From Eubacteriales bacterium (GTDB taxonomy: Bacteria; Bacillota; Clostridia; Lachnospirales; Lachnospiraceae): 64,000 bases of DNA. This document shows positions 54,031 through 63,014 of this stretch, piece after piece; the first letter of the stretch is position 1, and each line of letters begins with the position of its first letter. The stretch is from the NCBI GenBank assembly GCA_030536995.1, contig JAUNOY010000001.1, positions 251,275 through 315,274 of the forward strand, written 5' to 3'. The notes under the pieces are model-generated. The model made no database searches. It was not told where the DNA came from and saw nothing but the letters and a program-made list of their open reading frames with translations. Made by a program: the position numbers and the translations under genes.

Positions 54031-55389
54031 TCAATATCCATCGCCGGAATAACCGTCTCCCGAATAGCCATCCCCTGAGTAGCCGTCTCCCGAATAGCTG
54101 TCTCCTGAGTAACCGTCTCCTGTGTAGCTGCCGTCCGGTGAACCTTCTCCCTGATAGCCGTCTCCTGCCGAAGACTCATCCGGTGAAGCGGATGGGTCTC
54201 CCATATCCCCGTCTCCGGCTTCTCCGTCTTCCTCACTGCTTTCAATTCCGCTCACTCCCGTATTAGCGCAGATGGTGTTATAAATCCCCATCACATCGTC
54301 CGAAAGCATGTCCACATATACCTGTTGGATTTTCAGCGCAGCCTCATCCCAGTTCTCCTGAAGCATAGCCGAATAAGAGGCCATCAGAGCCTCATAGCTG
54401 GAAGCTTTTTTCTTTTCTTCTTCAAGCTGCTTTGCAGCTGCTTCCATCGTGTCTCCTGACTCCTGCGCCCGATTCTGCGCCTTGGAAAGCTCCACTCCCT
54501 GACTGGCCAGAGATTCGCTATATTTGACAATCTGCTTATTAGCTTCTCTGTATATCCCTTGCCTGATAGCCGGAACCGCCAGAAGCCAGAACGCTACCGC
54601 CCCTGCCGCAAAGCCTGCCATCAGAGTAAAAAACAGCGAAGCTCTTCCCCTTGCTTTATACACAGGAGGCTGAATGGGCTGATCACTAAAAAGGCTGTCT
54701 TCTCTGTCCTGGATTGTCTGATTCCCTTTAAAAAATCCCTTACTCTTATGCTCCAGCTTCGTCGTAACTCCTGTCTGCTCATCCACTTCGCGCAGGAAGC
54801 GCAGAGTTGTAGTATTCGTCTTATCAATCTTCGCAGCCTTGCGCAGAGTTCTTCTGGCTTTATTCCACTCCTCATTCTTAATCTGAATCAAAGCCAGAAG
54901 ATGATAGCCCTTAATGAGCTTGGAGTTCTGCGTGAGAATTTTTTTCAGACGGATGGCCGCCATATCTTCATGCCCTTCTCTGCACAGGGCCAGAGCATCG
55001 TTGTACTTTTTAATTGTTTCGTTGATTGCTTCAAGCTTGTTCGGATTGGCCTGCAATTTGTCAATATACTCCGACGCCAGATTTCTTCCCGGCTGTAGAT
55101 TCTTGCTGATGACCCACTCGCTCAAAGCAGCTACTACCTCTCCTGTCTCGAAATAAACAAGCCCCAGAAGATTTCTTGCCTGAATGTTGCCTTTATTATA
55201 AGTCAGACTCTGCTTCAGGCAGTTGATCGCCCCCGACAGATCTCGGATACTGGCTTTTTCAAGTCCCTGGTTGTAATAATACTTGGAAAGATAATCCACC
55301 TTTTTCTGAACAAGTACATTACATCCGCAATGGGTACAGTAATCCAGATCCATATCTGTCAGATAGGCGCCGCAATTCATACAGTTCAT
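54031..55389 (-). CDS. Zinc-ribbon, TPR and transmembrane protein with Gly-Asp-Gly-Tyr-Ser repeat tail
   Basis: A 452-aa protein: N-terminal zinc ribbon (CMNCG ... CTHCGC, residues 3-23), TPR-like helical repeats (~35-205), one transmembrane helix (~254-276), an extracellular coiled coil (~285-335, Glu/Lys-rich), a further helical part, and an acidic tail with tandem SGDGY-type pentapeptides. It probably scaffolds something at the membrane. No named family. Last gene of the folC operon; SD AAGGAG. Confidence 0.82.
   Translation of the reverse strand: MNCMNCGAYLTDMDLDYCTHCGCNVLVQKKVDYLSKYYYNQGLEKASIRDLSGAINCLKQSLTYNKGNIQARNLLGLVYFETGEVVAALSEWVISKNLQPGRNLASEYIDKLQANPNKLEAINETIKKYNDALALCREGHEDMAAIRLKKILTQNSKLIKGYHLLALIQIKNEEWNKARRTLRKAAKIDKTNTTTLRFLREVDEQTGVTTKLEHKSKGFFKGNQTIQDREDSLFSDQPIQPPVYKARGRASLFFTLMAGFAAGAVAFWLLAVPAIRQGIYREANKQIVKYSESLASQGVELSKAQNRAQESGDTMEAAAKQLEEEKKKASSYEALMASYSAMLQENWDEAALKIQQVYVDMLSDDVMGIYNTICANTGVSGIESSEEDGEAGDGDMGDPSASPDESSAGDGYQGEGSPDGSYTGDGYSGDSYSGDGYSGDGYSGDGYSGDGY
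54033..54137 (-). repeat. 15-bp tandem repeat encoding (S/T)GD(G/S)Y units
   Basis: About seven imperfect copies of a 15-bp unit at the 3' end of the TPR gene, encoding the tail ...SYTGDGYSGDSYSGDGYSG. Such repeats can expand or contract in frame without disrupting the protein. Confidence 0.85.
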
Positions 55390-55399
55390 GTATTTCTCC

Positions 55400-55552
55400 T
55401 TACTTTATCCGCTTGCCGTTTTTTGCCTCACGAAGAATCTCCTGAAGAATATCCAAAATATCCGTCAGCTCGTGGTCATAAATTGCGCCCTCCGCGTCCG
55501 TCACATCCAAACACGGCTCAAACTTCTTAAGTTCCTCTTCATAATCGATCAT
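55400..55552 (-). CDS. Small conserved-looking protein (50 aa) coupled to folC
   Basis: A 50-aa acidic protein beginning MIDYEEELKKFEPCLDVTDA and ending 'EILREAKNGKRIK'. Its ATG overlaps the folC stop (ATGA) and the next gene's SD follows its stop, so it fills the operon gap exactly. No membrane segment; mostly helical. I do not recognise a family. Confidence 0.72.
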   Translation of the reverse strand: MIDYEEELKKFEPCLDVTDAEGAIYDHELTDILDILQEILREAKNGKRIK

Positions 55553-56850
55553 TTCTTCATTCTCCTGATGATATCTTTGATTTCACCAACAAGGTACAAT
55601 GAGCCTGCACAGAAGAGCATTCCATCCAGCCCCTTGGCTGCAAGGGCTCTAGGGAAAGCCTCCATGACATTTGACACAGCCTCCACGCTCTCACATCCCA
55701 TTTTTTCAAAAAGAGCGGCAAACTCCTCTGCAGGTACGCCGCGATATCCGCCTACCTCTGTCACGATCACATGGCGGAATTTAATCCTGCTGCAGATTGT
55801 GTGAATCATATCTGTGAAATCCTTATCCTCCACTGCGGAAAAAAGCAGCGTCAGTGGATAATCCTTCTGGAAATGCTCCGCAGTTTCTACAAATTTTTCC
55901 ACGCCATCCTCATTATGAGCACCGTCCACGATGACTCCCGGAAGAACAGTCTCCATTCTGCCCTGCCAGCGTGTCTTCTTCATACCCTCCTGAATCTGCT
56001 CCATTGAAATCTCAAGTCCCATATCCTTGAGAATCTCCAGAGCGGTAAGAGCCAGAGACGCATTCATCACCTGATATCCGGCAATAAACGGAATTGTAAA
56101 TACCGCATCACCATAATACGCATTTTTCAGAGAGAAATCAATGCCTGACTGGGTGTTTCTGATGATCTCCCCATTCTCCCGTTTCACCTCGTAAGCCGGA
56201 CATCCAAGTTCCTTAGCTTTTACGCGGATTACCTCTGCTGCCTCCGGATCATTTCCGTCGTAGATAACCGGAACTCCCGGAACCAAAATCCCAGCTTTCT
56301 CTCCGGCAATCTCATGGACTGTATTTCCAAGATACTGCATATGATCAAGACTAATTGAAGTAATAACACAGATCATCGGGTTCTCAATGGAAGTCGTCGC
56401 ATCCAGTCTTCCTCCAAGTCCTGTTTCCAGAGTCACATAGTCCACTCCTGCCTCAGCAAAGATCAGCATCCCCATAAGGAAAAGCATTTCGAAATAAGTC
56501 GGATGATAGCTTCCCTCTGCAACAAGCTCATCAGCCAGATTCTTCACCTTATGGAAAGCTCTGAGGAATGCCTCATTGTCAATATTCACCTCATTAATCT
56601 GAAATCTCTCATTGATTTCCACCAGATGAGGGGAGGTAAAAAGTCCGCAGGAATATCCCGCTTCTCTCAGAACGGAAGTAATAAATGCACAGGTACTTCC
56701 CTTTCCGTTCGTTCCCGCAACATGGATCACGCGGAATTTATCCTGAGGATCCCCAAGTCTTCTTAAACATTCCTTCGTATGCTCCAGAGAATTCTTCTTC
56801 GTAAACTTCGGAGTCTCATCAATATAAGCAACTGCTTCTTCGTAATTCAT
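55549..56850 (-). CDS. folC: Folylpolyglutamate/dihydrofolate synthase
   Basis: A 433-aa Mur-ligase-like enzyme that adds glutamate to folates (and possibly to dihydropteroate). The P-loop 'GTNGKGSTCAF' is near residue 50; 'SPHLVEINERFQIN', 'LETGLGGRLDATT' and 'VDGAHNEDGVEKF' are family motifs. SD GGTGG. First gene of the operon with the 50-aa and TPR genes. Confidence 0.94.
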   Translation of the reverse strand: MNYEEAVAYIDETPKFTKKNSLEHTKECLRRLGDPQDKFRVIHVAGTNGKGSTCAFITSVLREAGYSCGLFTSPHLVEINERFQINEVNIDNEAFLRAFHKVKNLADELVAEGSYHPTYFEMLFLMGMLIFAEAGVDYVTLETGLGGRLDATTSIENPMICVITSISLDHMQYLGNTVHEIAGEKAGILVPGVPVIYDGNDPEAAEVIRVKAKELGCPAYEVKRENGEIIRNTQSGIDFSLKNAYYGDAVFTIPFIAGYQVMNASLALTALEILKDMGLEISMEQIQEGMKKTRWQGRMETVLPGVIVDGAHNEDGVEKFVETAEHFQKDYPLTLLFSAVEDKDFTDMIHTICSRIKFRHVIVTEVGGYRGVPAEEFAALFEKMGCESVEAVSNVMEAFPRALAAKGLDGMLFCAGSLYLVGEIKDIIRRMKK

Positions 56851-56857
56851 AAAAAAA

Positions 56858-56953
56858 TTCCACCACTTTATCTAATGTATTTTTAGCGGCAATTGGGAGC
56901 TTCTTTCAGACGCTCCCTCCTGTCACACTAACCATTATATAATAGTGGTGGAA
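56858..56953. repeat. 10-bp inverted repeat bracketing the folC promoter/leader
   Basis: TTCCACCACT (56858-56867) and AGTGGTGGAA (56944-56953). The left arm overlaps the folC SD; the right arm lies in the promoter spacer. A GGGAGC/GCTCCC hairpin lies between. Confidence 0.6.
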
Positions 56954-56961
56954 GATGTCCA
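56934..56961 (-). promoter_or_regulatory. Promoter of folC
   Basis: Minus-strand TGGACA, 16-nt spacer, TATAAT, about 85 nt before the folC start. Confidence 0.55.
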
Positions 56962-57023
56962 GTCCTAATCGTAATATTTTATACGACAGGAACATTTATT
57001 TTTTTTAATTTCTGTGAAAAAAT

Positions 57024-59036
57024 CTATTTTTCCGGCAATTTCCATTTATTCTGGGAATAAAGAGCGTAGCAGGAACGGTCATAGCTCTTACTCAGAGCCT
57101 TCCTTGTGGAACTGTTACTTCTCTGAATCACAGCCAGACGGTCAAAGTCGTCAAGCTCCCGTCCTGTAATAATAAGTGTTGTCGGATTTACGTAAATGGT
57201 GTCGTACCATTCCCCGTTAATCTGCACCTCACTGGACGGCGTGAAATTCGTTCCTCCGATATAATAAGTGAAATTTGATGAGGCAACAAACTGAAGGGAA
57301 TCAAGCGTTGTATCATAAATTCCCATCCGCATCTTTGTTCTCTCAAAAGGATTCTCTTTATCATATGCGTATTTTTCGCCATAGAGAAGGTCGTACTGAA
57401 GAGTCTCCAGATCCACCTGATAATTCTTCGTGTTCCTTCTCGCCTGATGATAACGGAAAATCGTACCGTCATGAATACCGACTCTGTCCATCACTTCTGC
57501 TGCCATCTGGTAAGCTGCAAGGTTTTCATCTTTCTTCGGAAGCCCGAAGTTATCCCAGATTACATAGCTGGTCTGGAACAGATACTTATTCTTCACATCA
57601 TCGACTGTCAGATCCAGTGTCGGGAGATGGTCGCCGTACATCACAAGCACCACATCCTCCGGATACCGGGAAAGCCTTTCTGTCAGCTCTTTAATGAAAT
57701 CATCCATTTCCCTGAGCTGATTCACATAGTATTCCCACTGATAGTTTTTCTCTGTAGTAGGCGCTCCGGATACTTTCACCGCAGGATCATTCAGAATAGG
57801 TTCCTCCGGATAAGCTCCGTGTCCCTGAACTGAAATCGTATAAACATAATCTGGTTCCTCCGTGGCTTCCATTGCTTTCAGAATCTCATCTGTAAGAATC
57901 TTGTCCTGTACCCAGCCAAGAGGTGTTTTTTCGTCCTCCTCAGGCATATATTCCTCCGAAGTGAAGGAATCAAATCCAAGATTCGGAAAAATTGTTCTTC
58001 TTCCATAAAAATTCGCCTCATTGTTATGTATCGCATGGGTACTGTATCCCAGGTTCTTGAGAACATAAGGCGCGCTCTCACAGGTTTTTTCCTTGAGAAT
58101 ACTCTTATAAGGATATTCTCCCGGTCCGAAATAGTGAAGACTCATTCCCGTAATACTCTCAAACTCCGTATTTGCAGTACCTGCTCCTACAGAAGGCACT
58201 TTATAATATCCGGAAGAGTATTCTTCCATAAGCTTCCTGAATGTGGGAATTGGATCTTCTGAAAACTTCAGCCACTCTACAAGAGTCGGGTCAAAGAAGG
58301 TTTCAAGCTGAAGGAATATAATATTTGGATAATCCCCCTCTTTAGTCTTTGGCAGATTACGCTCTGTACGCTCGATTCTCGCAATCTCACTTTCAGAATA
58401 ATCCCTCGGACAACTGATTCCCGTGTTAAAAATAGTCGTCGCCAGACAGTATGGATATCCATAATCCTCATAGGCAAAGGCTATATTACCGAAATAGTTG
58501 GACAACACTCTCTTCTCCAGCGCAAGCTTGGTGCTTCCTGCAAAGAGGAGAGCACCGGCAAGCACAAGAGGAATGTTATATTTATATTTCAGCGGTCCCT
58601 GATATTTCGGTCCTTTTATAAATAACATCACAAGTAACAGGACCAGAATTGCAAATAAAATGCAGACTACTACAACACCTGCAAAAGGCAGATATTTGTT
58701 GGCAATCTTCAGAGCATCTGTAATCATATGAAGATCAGGCCCTGTAAAAGGAGTGACGCGGGTCATCAGCAGTACGCCGTTAATGATTCCCAGTGTCAGC
58801 CAGAAGATACTCACAAGCACACGCCAGAAACATCTTCTTCTGAACAGATACACAATCAGCGAGGTAGTAAAAATAAATGCGGCATTGTAAAGAAATACCA
58901 GCGGTCTTCCGGTCATGTAAGTCCATGCTTCCGTAAAAGAATGACGGCAGATCGCCTCAATGATGAAATATCCGGCAAGACTGCAAAGCGCGTGCAGAAT
59001 CAGGGAAATTTTATTAAAAACCTTGTACCACTTCAT
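57024..59036 (-). CDS. LTA synthase family (sulfatase-fold) membrane protein
   Basis: A 670-aa protein with five N-terminal membrane helices (~10-30, 48-66, 72-93, 118-142, 155-172) and an extracellular alkaline-phosphatase/sulfatase domain. The metal-binding Glu is in 'FLQLETFFDPTL' and the nucleophile Thr287 in 'GAGTANTEFE'. The metal site 'MYGDHLP' follows. Relatives polymerise glycerolphosphate onto glycolipid or transfer phosphoglycerol. An extra ~130-residue C-terminal domain is present. The start is ATG at 59036, with AAGGAG upstream. It is 15 nt after valS, so cotranscribed. Confidence 0.9.
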   Translation of the reverse strand: MKWYKVFNKISLILHALCSLAGYFIIEAICRHSFTEAWTYMTGRPLVFLYNAAFIFTTSLIVYLFRRRCFWRVLVSIFWLTLGIINGVLLMTRVTPFTGPDLHMITDALKIANKYLPFAGVVVVCILFAILVLLLVMLFIKGPKYQGPLKYKYNIPLVLAGALLFAGSTKLALEKRVLSNYFGNIAFAYEDYGYPYCLATTIFNTGISCPRDYSESEIARIERTERNLPKTKEGDYPNIIFLQLETFFDPTLVEWLKFSEDPIPTFRKLMEEYSSGYYKVPSVGAGTANTEFESITGMSLHYFGPGEYPYKSILKEKTCESAPYVLKNLGYSTHAIHNNEANFYGRRTIFPNLGFDSFTSEEYMPEEDEKTPLGWVQDKILTDEILKAMEATEEPDYVYTISVQGHGAYPEEPILNDPAVKVSGAPTTEKNYQWEYYVNQLREMDDFIKELTERLSRYPEDVVLVMYGDHLPTLDLTVDDVKNKYLFQTSYVIWDNFGLPKKDENLAAYQMAAEVMDRVGIHDGTIFRYHQARRNTKNYQVDLETLQYDLLYGEKYAYDKENPFERTKMRMGIYDTTLDSLQFVASSNFTYYIGGTNFTPSSEVQINGEWYDTIYVNPTTLIITGRELDDFDRLAVIQRSNSSTRKALSKSYDRSCYALYSQNKWKLPEK

Positions 59037-59051
59037 CAAAACACTCCTTTG

Positions 59052-61703
59052 TTATTTCAACTGCTCTAACTGTACGTTTACCTTTTCAAGCATTTCTTTA
59101 TATTTCGCAAGTTTATCCTTCTCAGCGTCAACCTTGGCAGCTGGAGCTTTGTTTACGAAATTCGGATTATTCAGCATACCTTCGCAGCGGGCAATTTCTT
59201 TACCAAGACGCTCTGTCTCTTTCGTCAGACGCTCAATCTCCTTTTCTCTGTCGATGAGGTCTTCCAGAGGAAGATACACAACCGCATTGGAAACAACGAT
59301 GGAAACTGCATCCTCATTGATTCCGCTCTTGTCAGTCTGTGTGTGGATTTCCTTTGCAAACGCAAGGTTTACGAAGGATTTCTTGCTCTCCTCGTACATT
59401 GCGCAGACATCGGAATCTTTCGCTACGATGTAAAGGCTGGTCTTGCGGTTCTGAGGAACATTCATCTCTGTTCTTGTGTTTCGGATTCCTCTTACCACTT
59501 CCTTGAAGCTCTCGATTGCAGCCTCTGCCTCAGGGAAATTGCGCTCCTCTTTGTACTCCGGCCATGGGGAAATCATAATAGACTCCTCTTCCGGAAGAAG
59601 GGTACAGAAGATTTCCTCTGTGATAAACGGCATATACGGATGAAGAAGCTTCAGTCCTTCTGTCAGAGCTGTACGAAGTGTCCACAGCGCATCGTTTGCA
59701 GCCTTCGGGTCTTCCTCTGCTTTCCAGAGACGAACTTTGGCAATCTCGATATACCAGTCGCAAAGCTCATCCCACAGGAAGTCGAATACCTTCTGTACTG
59801 CAATACCAAGCTCATATTTTTCCATATTTTCAGTAACTTCACGAATTACGGTATTTAAGTGAGAAAGAATCCACTTATCTTCTGCACACAGAGCGTTTAA
59901 GTCCTCAGGCTCTGTCACAGTCTTTCCTTCCAGATTCATCATAATGAAACGGGAAGCATTCCAAATCTTATTTGCAAAGTTACGGCTGGATTCTACTCTT
60001 TCCCAGTAGAAACGCATATCGTTTCCGGGCGCATTTCCTGTCATCAGAGTCAGACGAAGGGCGTCTGCGCCGTATTTGTCGATTACTTCAAGAGGGTCGA
60101 TACCGTTTCCGAGGGATTTACTCATCTTACGTCCCTGAGAGTCACGCACAAGACCGTGAATCAGCACATGATGGAACGGAGACTTGCCAGTCTGCTCCAG
60201 CGCAGAGAATACCATACGGATAACCCAGAAGAAAATAATGTCGTAGCCTGTTACCAGAACGTCTGTCGGGTAGAAATATTCCAGCTCCGGTGTTTTTTCC
60301 GGCCATCCTAAAGTGGAGAACGGCCACAGAGCGGAACTGAACCATGTATCCAGAGTGTCCTCATCCTGATGAAGATGAGTGCATCCGCACTTCGGACATT
60401 TCTCCGGCATTTCACGGGCAACAACTACTTCTCCGCACTCGTCGCAGTAGTAAGCCGGAATGCGGTGTCCCCACCAGAGCTGTCTGGAAATACACCAGTC
60501 GCGGATATTTTCCAGCCAGTGAAGGTATGTTTTGTCAAAACGTGCAGGAACGAATTCAAGCTCGCCATCCTCCAGAGTCTTGATGGCAGCTTTTGCCATC
60601 TCGTCCATTTTTACAAACCACTGAGGTTTGATCATCGGCTCTACAGTTGCGTGGCAGCGGTCGTGAGTTCCTACGCTGTGGTTATGAGGAACTACCTTCA
60701 CAAGAAGACCAAGCTCTTCCAGATCTTTCACCATCGCCTTACGCGCTTCGTAGCGGTCCATACCTGCATATTTACCGCCAAGGCTGTTAATGGTAGCATC
60801 ATCGTTCATAATGTTGATTTCCGGAAGGTTATGACGGCGTCCTACCTCGAAGTCATTCGGGTCATGGGCAGGTGTGATTTTTACGCAGCCTGTACCGAAT
60901 TCTTTATCTACGTATTCGTCAGCGATTACCGGGATTTCTCTGTCTGTCAGAGGAAGCTTCAGCATCTTTCCAACAATATCTTTGTAACGCTCATCCTCCG
61001 GATTTACTGCAACTGCAGTATCTCCAAGAAGTGTCTCCGGACGGGTTGTGGCGATTTCCACGAAACGGCCTTCTTCCCCAACGATCGGGTAATTGATGTG
61101 CCAGAAAAATCCGTCCTGATCCTCATGCTCAACCTCTGCATCAGAAATAGAAGTCTGACATACAGGACACCAGTTGATGATTCTGGAGCCTTTGTAAATA
61201 TAGCCTTTTTCATATAATTTAATAAATACTTCCTGTACTGCCTTGGAGCATCCTTCATCCATTGTGAAGCGTTCTCTTTCCCAGTCTGCGGAAGCGCCCA
61301 GTTTCTTTAACTGGTTGATGATTTTTCCGCCGTACTCCTCTTTCCATGCCCACGCATGTTTCAGGAATTCTTCACGGCCGATTTCATTTTTATCAATGCC
61401 TTCTTTTTTCAGTTTCTCAATAACCTTAACCTCTGTGGCAATAGCCGCATGGTCTGTTCCCGGCTGCCATAACGCCTCATAGCCCTGCATTCTCTTGAAA
61501 CGGATCAGGATATCCTGCATTGTCTCGTCAAGGGCATGTCCCATATGGAGCTGTCCTGTTACGTTTGGCGGCGGCATTACGATTGTGAAAGGTTTTTTGT
61601 CCGGATTTACTTTTGCATGAAAATATCCGTTGTCCATCCATTTTTTGTAAAGACGTTCTTCGATTCCCTTAGGATCATAGGTTTTTGCAAGTTCTTTGCT
61701 CAT
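59052..61703 (-). CDS. valS: Valyl-tRNA synthetase
   Basis: An 883-aa class I synthetase. HIGH motif as 'PPNVTGQLHMGHAL' (~residues 47-60), KMSKS as 'GRKMSKSLGNG', an editing domain between them, and a C-terminal coiled coil ('IERLTKETERLGKEIARCEG'). It is controlled by the T-box leader upstream. The LTA-synthase-like gene lies downstream in the same unit. Confidence 0.97.
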   Translation of the reverse strand: MSKELAKTYDPKGIEERLYKKWMDNGYFHAKVNPDKKPFTIVMPPPNVTGQLHMGHALDETMQDILIRFKRMQGYEALWQPGTDHAAIATEVKVIEKLKKEGIDKNEIGREEFLKHAWAWKEEYGGKIINQLKKLGASADWERERFTMDEGCSKAVQEVFIKLYEKGYIYKGSRIINWCPVCQTSISDAEVEHEDQDGFFWHINYPIVGEEGRFVEIATTRPETLLGDTAVAVNPEDERYKDIVGKMLKLPLTDREIPVIADEYVDKEFGTGCVKITPAHDPNDFEVGRRHNLPEINIMNDDATINSLGGKYAGMDRYEARKAMVKDLEELGLLVKVVPHNHSVGTHDRCHATVEPMIKPQWFVKMDEMAKAAIKTLEDGELEFVPARFDKTYLHWLENIRDWCISRQLWWGHRIPAYYCDECGEVVVAREMPEKCPKCGCTHLHQDEDTLDTWFSSALWPFSTLGWPEKTPELEYFYPTDVLVTGYDIIFFWVIRMVFSALEQTGKSPFHHVLIHGLVRDSQGRKMSKSLGNGIDPLEVIDKYGADALRLTLMTGNAPGNDMRFYWERVESSRNFANKIWNASRFIMMNLEGKTVTEPEDLNALCAEDKWILSHLNTVIREVTENMEKYELGIAVQKVFDFLWDELCDWYIEIAKVRLWKAEEDPKAANDALWTLRTALTEGLKLLHPYMPFITEEIFCTLLPEEESIMISPWPEYKEERNFPEAEAAIESFKEVVRGIRNTRTEMNVPQNRKTSLYIVAKDSDVCAMYEESKKSFVNLAFAKEIHTQTDKSGINEDAVSIVVSNAVVYLPLEDLIDREKEIERLTKETERLGKEIARCEGMLNNPNFVNKAPAAKVDAEKDKLAKYKEMLEKVNVQLEQLK

Positions 61704-61766
61704 GGTTTCCTCCTGATAAAATACATCCTTTATGTTTCATATCATATCTTCCTGCCAATGTAAGGT

Positions 61767-62061
61767 AAAAAACGCCCCTCACACTGACGTGTGAAGGGCG
61801 ATGAATCGTCGCGGTACCACCTTCATTATGCATTCGATGCATATCTCATTGTCCCTTAACGCGGGGTACGGGGGTGCTTACTTATCAAGAACGGTTCAGC
61901 ATCCCGGCTCAGAAGCTACCTTCCGCAGTGCTTCACCTTGAACCGCCTTCCAGCCTCCGGGCGCTTCTCTCTGGCAGGTACTGCTGCGTACTCCTCTTCC
62001 TCATTGCCTTTCCCGAGTCTCTGTTTCAATTACTTCTATATAGAAACAAAGGCTCAAAACA
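61767..62061 (-). ncRNA. T-box riboswitch (valine) upstream of valS
   Basis: The T-box sequence GGTGGTACCGCG is at 61810-61823 on the minus strand. It is followed by a terminator CGCCCTTCACAC/GTGTGAGGGGCG with TTTTTT (61767-61800). In Stem I the likely specifier codon is GTA (61917-61919, in GGAAGGTAGC), matching Val and the tRNA-Val(TAC) gene at 9.5 kb. Uncharged tRNA-Val binding should favour the antiterminator and valS expression. Confidence 0.93.
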
Positions 62062-62068
62062 TGCTCTA

Positions 62069-62097
62069 ATCATAATTGCATTCAAAGGTGTTGTCAA
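62069..62097 (-). promoter_or_regulatory. Promoter of the valS T-box leader
   Basis: Minus-strand TTGACA, 17-nt spacer, TATGAT. Confidence 0.85.
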
Positions 62098-62124
62098 GAC
62101 GGTTTGTGATGTTTTAGAAAAAAT

Positions 62125-62850
62125 TCACACTTTCTCCTCACCTGTCCAGCAGGCAAGGAGGGCTTCTCTGACATGGGAGGCCCGTTTCTTTCCCACACGG
62201 ATAATCGCATCATTATCCATATAAAGTTCATTGCTTTTCATCTTCTCTGCATGGTTGAGATTCACGATATATCCCTTCTCAACACGTAAAAAATCATCTG
62301 ATTTCAGTTCTTCCCAGACTTCTTCCAGCGCTTTGCGTACCCGGCTCTCGCCTTTTTTGTGGGTGATAACTACATATTTTCCGTCTTTTCTCAGATAAAG
62401 AATCTCTTTATACGGTATTTTTTCTACTCTCCCACGTTTTTCGATTACATAAGCGCTGCTATTTTTCCGGTCAATAACAGGAAGAACGCTTTCATAACAC
62501 CTGTTCAGCTTCTCTTCCAGTTCCTCTCTGAGAATATACCGGAAAGCGCCCAGCTCGTATGTCGGCAGCACCTCCTCCGTCTTTGCGGAGTCAGAAAGAA
62601 AAACGATGACAGATTCCGAATACTCTTTGCGGATTTCCCGCGCAATCTCCAGCCCGCTTCTGTCCGGCATATTCATCTCTATCAGGTACACATCATAACC
62701 TCTTTCCTTCAGGTCATAAAGAAACCACTGCGTCTTTCCGTAAGTCGTAATCTCAAATTCCATATTTCTTTCTTCAAAGAACTTGCGCGTTAATTTGAAT
62801 TCTCTTTCCAAATCAAAATCATCTTTGTCCAATATAGCAATACTAATCAT
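62125..62850 (-). CDS. LytTR-type response regulator with atypical receiver
   Basis: A 241-aa AgrA-like regulator: receiver domain (~1-120) and LytTR DNA-binding domain (~135-235; 'IPYKEILYLRKDGKYVVITH', 'FLRVEKGYIVNLNHAEKM'). At the phospho-acceptor position the motif is LIEMNMP, i.e. Glu58 in place of Asp. The conserved Lys before the cis-Pro position is Arg (YILREE). So it may act without phosphorylation. SD GGAGGAGG. It is downstream of a GHKL kinase gene. Confidence 0.88.
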   Translation of the reverse strand: MISIAILDKDDFDLEREFKLTRKFFEERNMEFEITTYGKTQWFLYDLKERGYDVYLIEMNMPDRSGLEIAREIRKEYSESVIVFLSDSAKTEEVLPTYELGAFRYILREELEEKLNRCYESVLPVIDRKNSSAYVIEKRGRVEKIPYKEILYLRKDGKYVVITHKKGESRVRKALEEVWEELKSDDFLRVEKGYIVNLNHAEKMKSNELYMDNDAIIRVGKKRASHVREALLACWTGEEKV

Positions 62851-62916
62851 ATTTCTTCCTCCTCCTGAAAAATATAATATAATTACTATATCAGTTATTT
62901 ATTTTCATATCCCATT

Positions 62917-62944
62917 GTGTCCTTAAAATCACAGGAAAGTGTCC
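62917..62944 (-). promoter_or_regulatory. Direct repeat upstream of the LytTR regulator
   Basis: Two copies of GGACAC (minus strand; 62917-62922 and 62939-62944) spaced 22 bp, about two helical turns. LytTR proteins bind paired direct repeats at 21-22 bp. An A/T-rich stretch with TATAGT-like -10 candidates follows toward the gene. Confidence 0.4.
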
Positions 62945-63014
62945 GTAAAAAATAGGATTTCAGAACTCTGTCACTGAAATGTTCTCCGGCTATTCGAGTA
63001 TTCACATAAATTTC

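Noticed and set aside
54033-54137. Tandem repeats as a CRISPR array
   Set aside because: 15-bp units without spacers, in frame inside a coding region.
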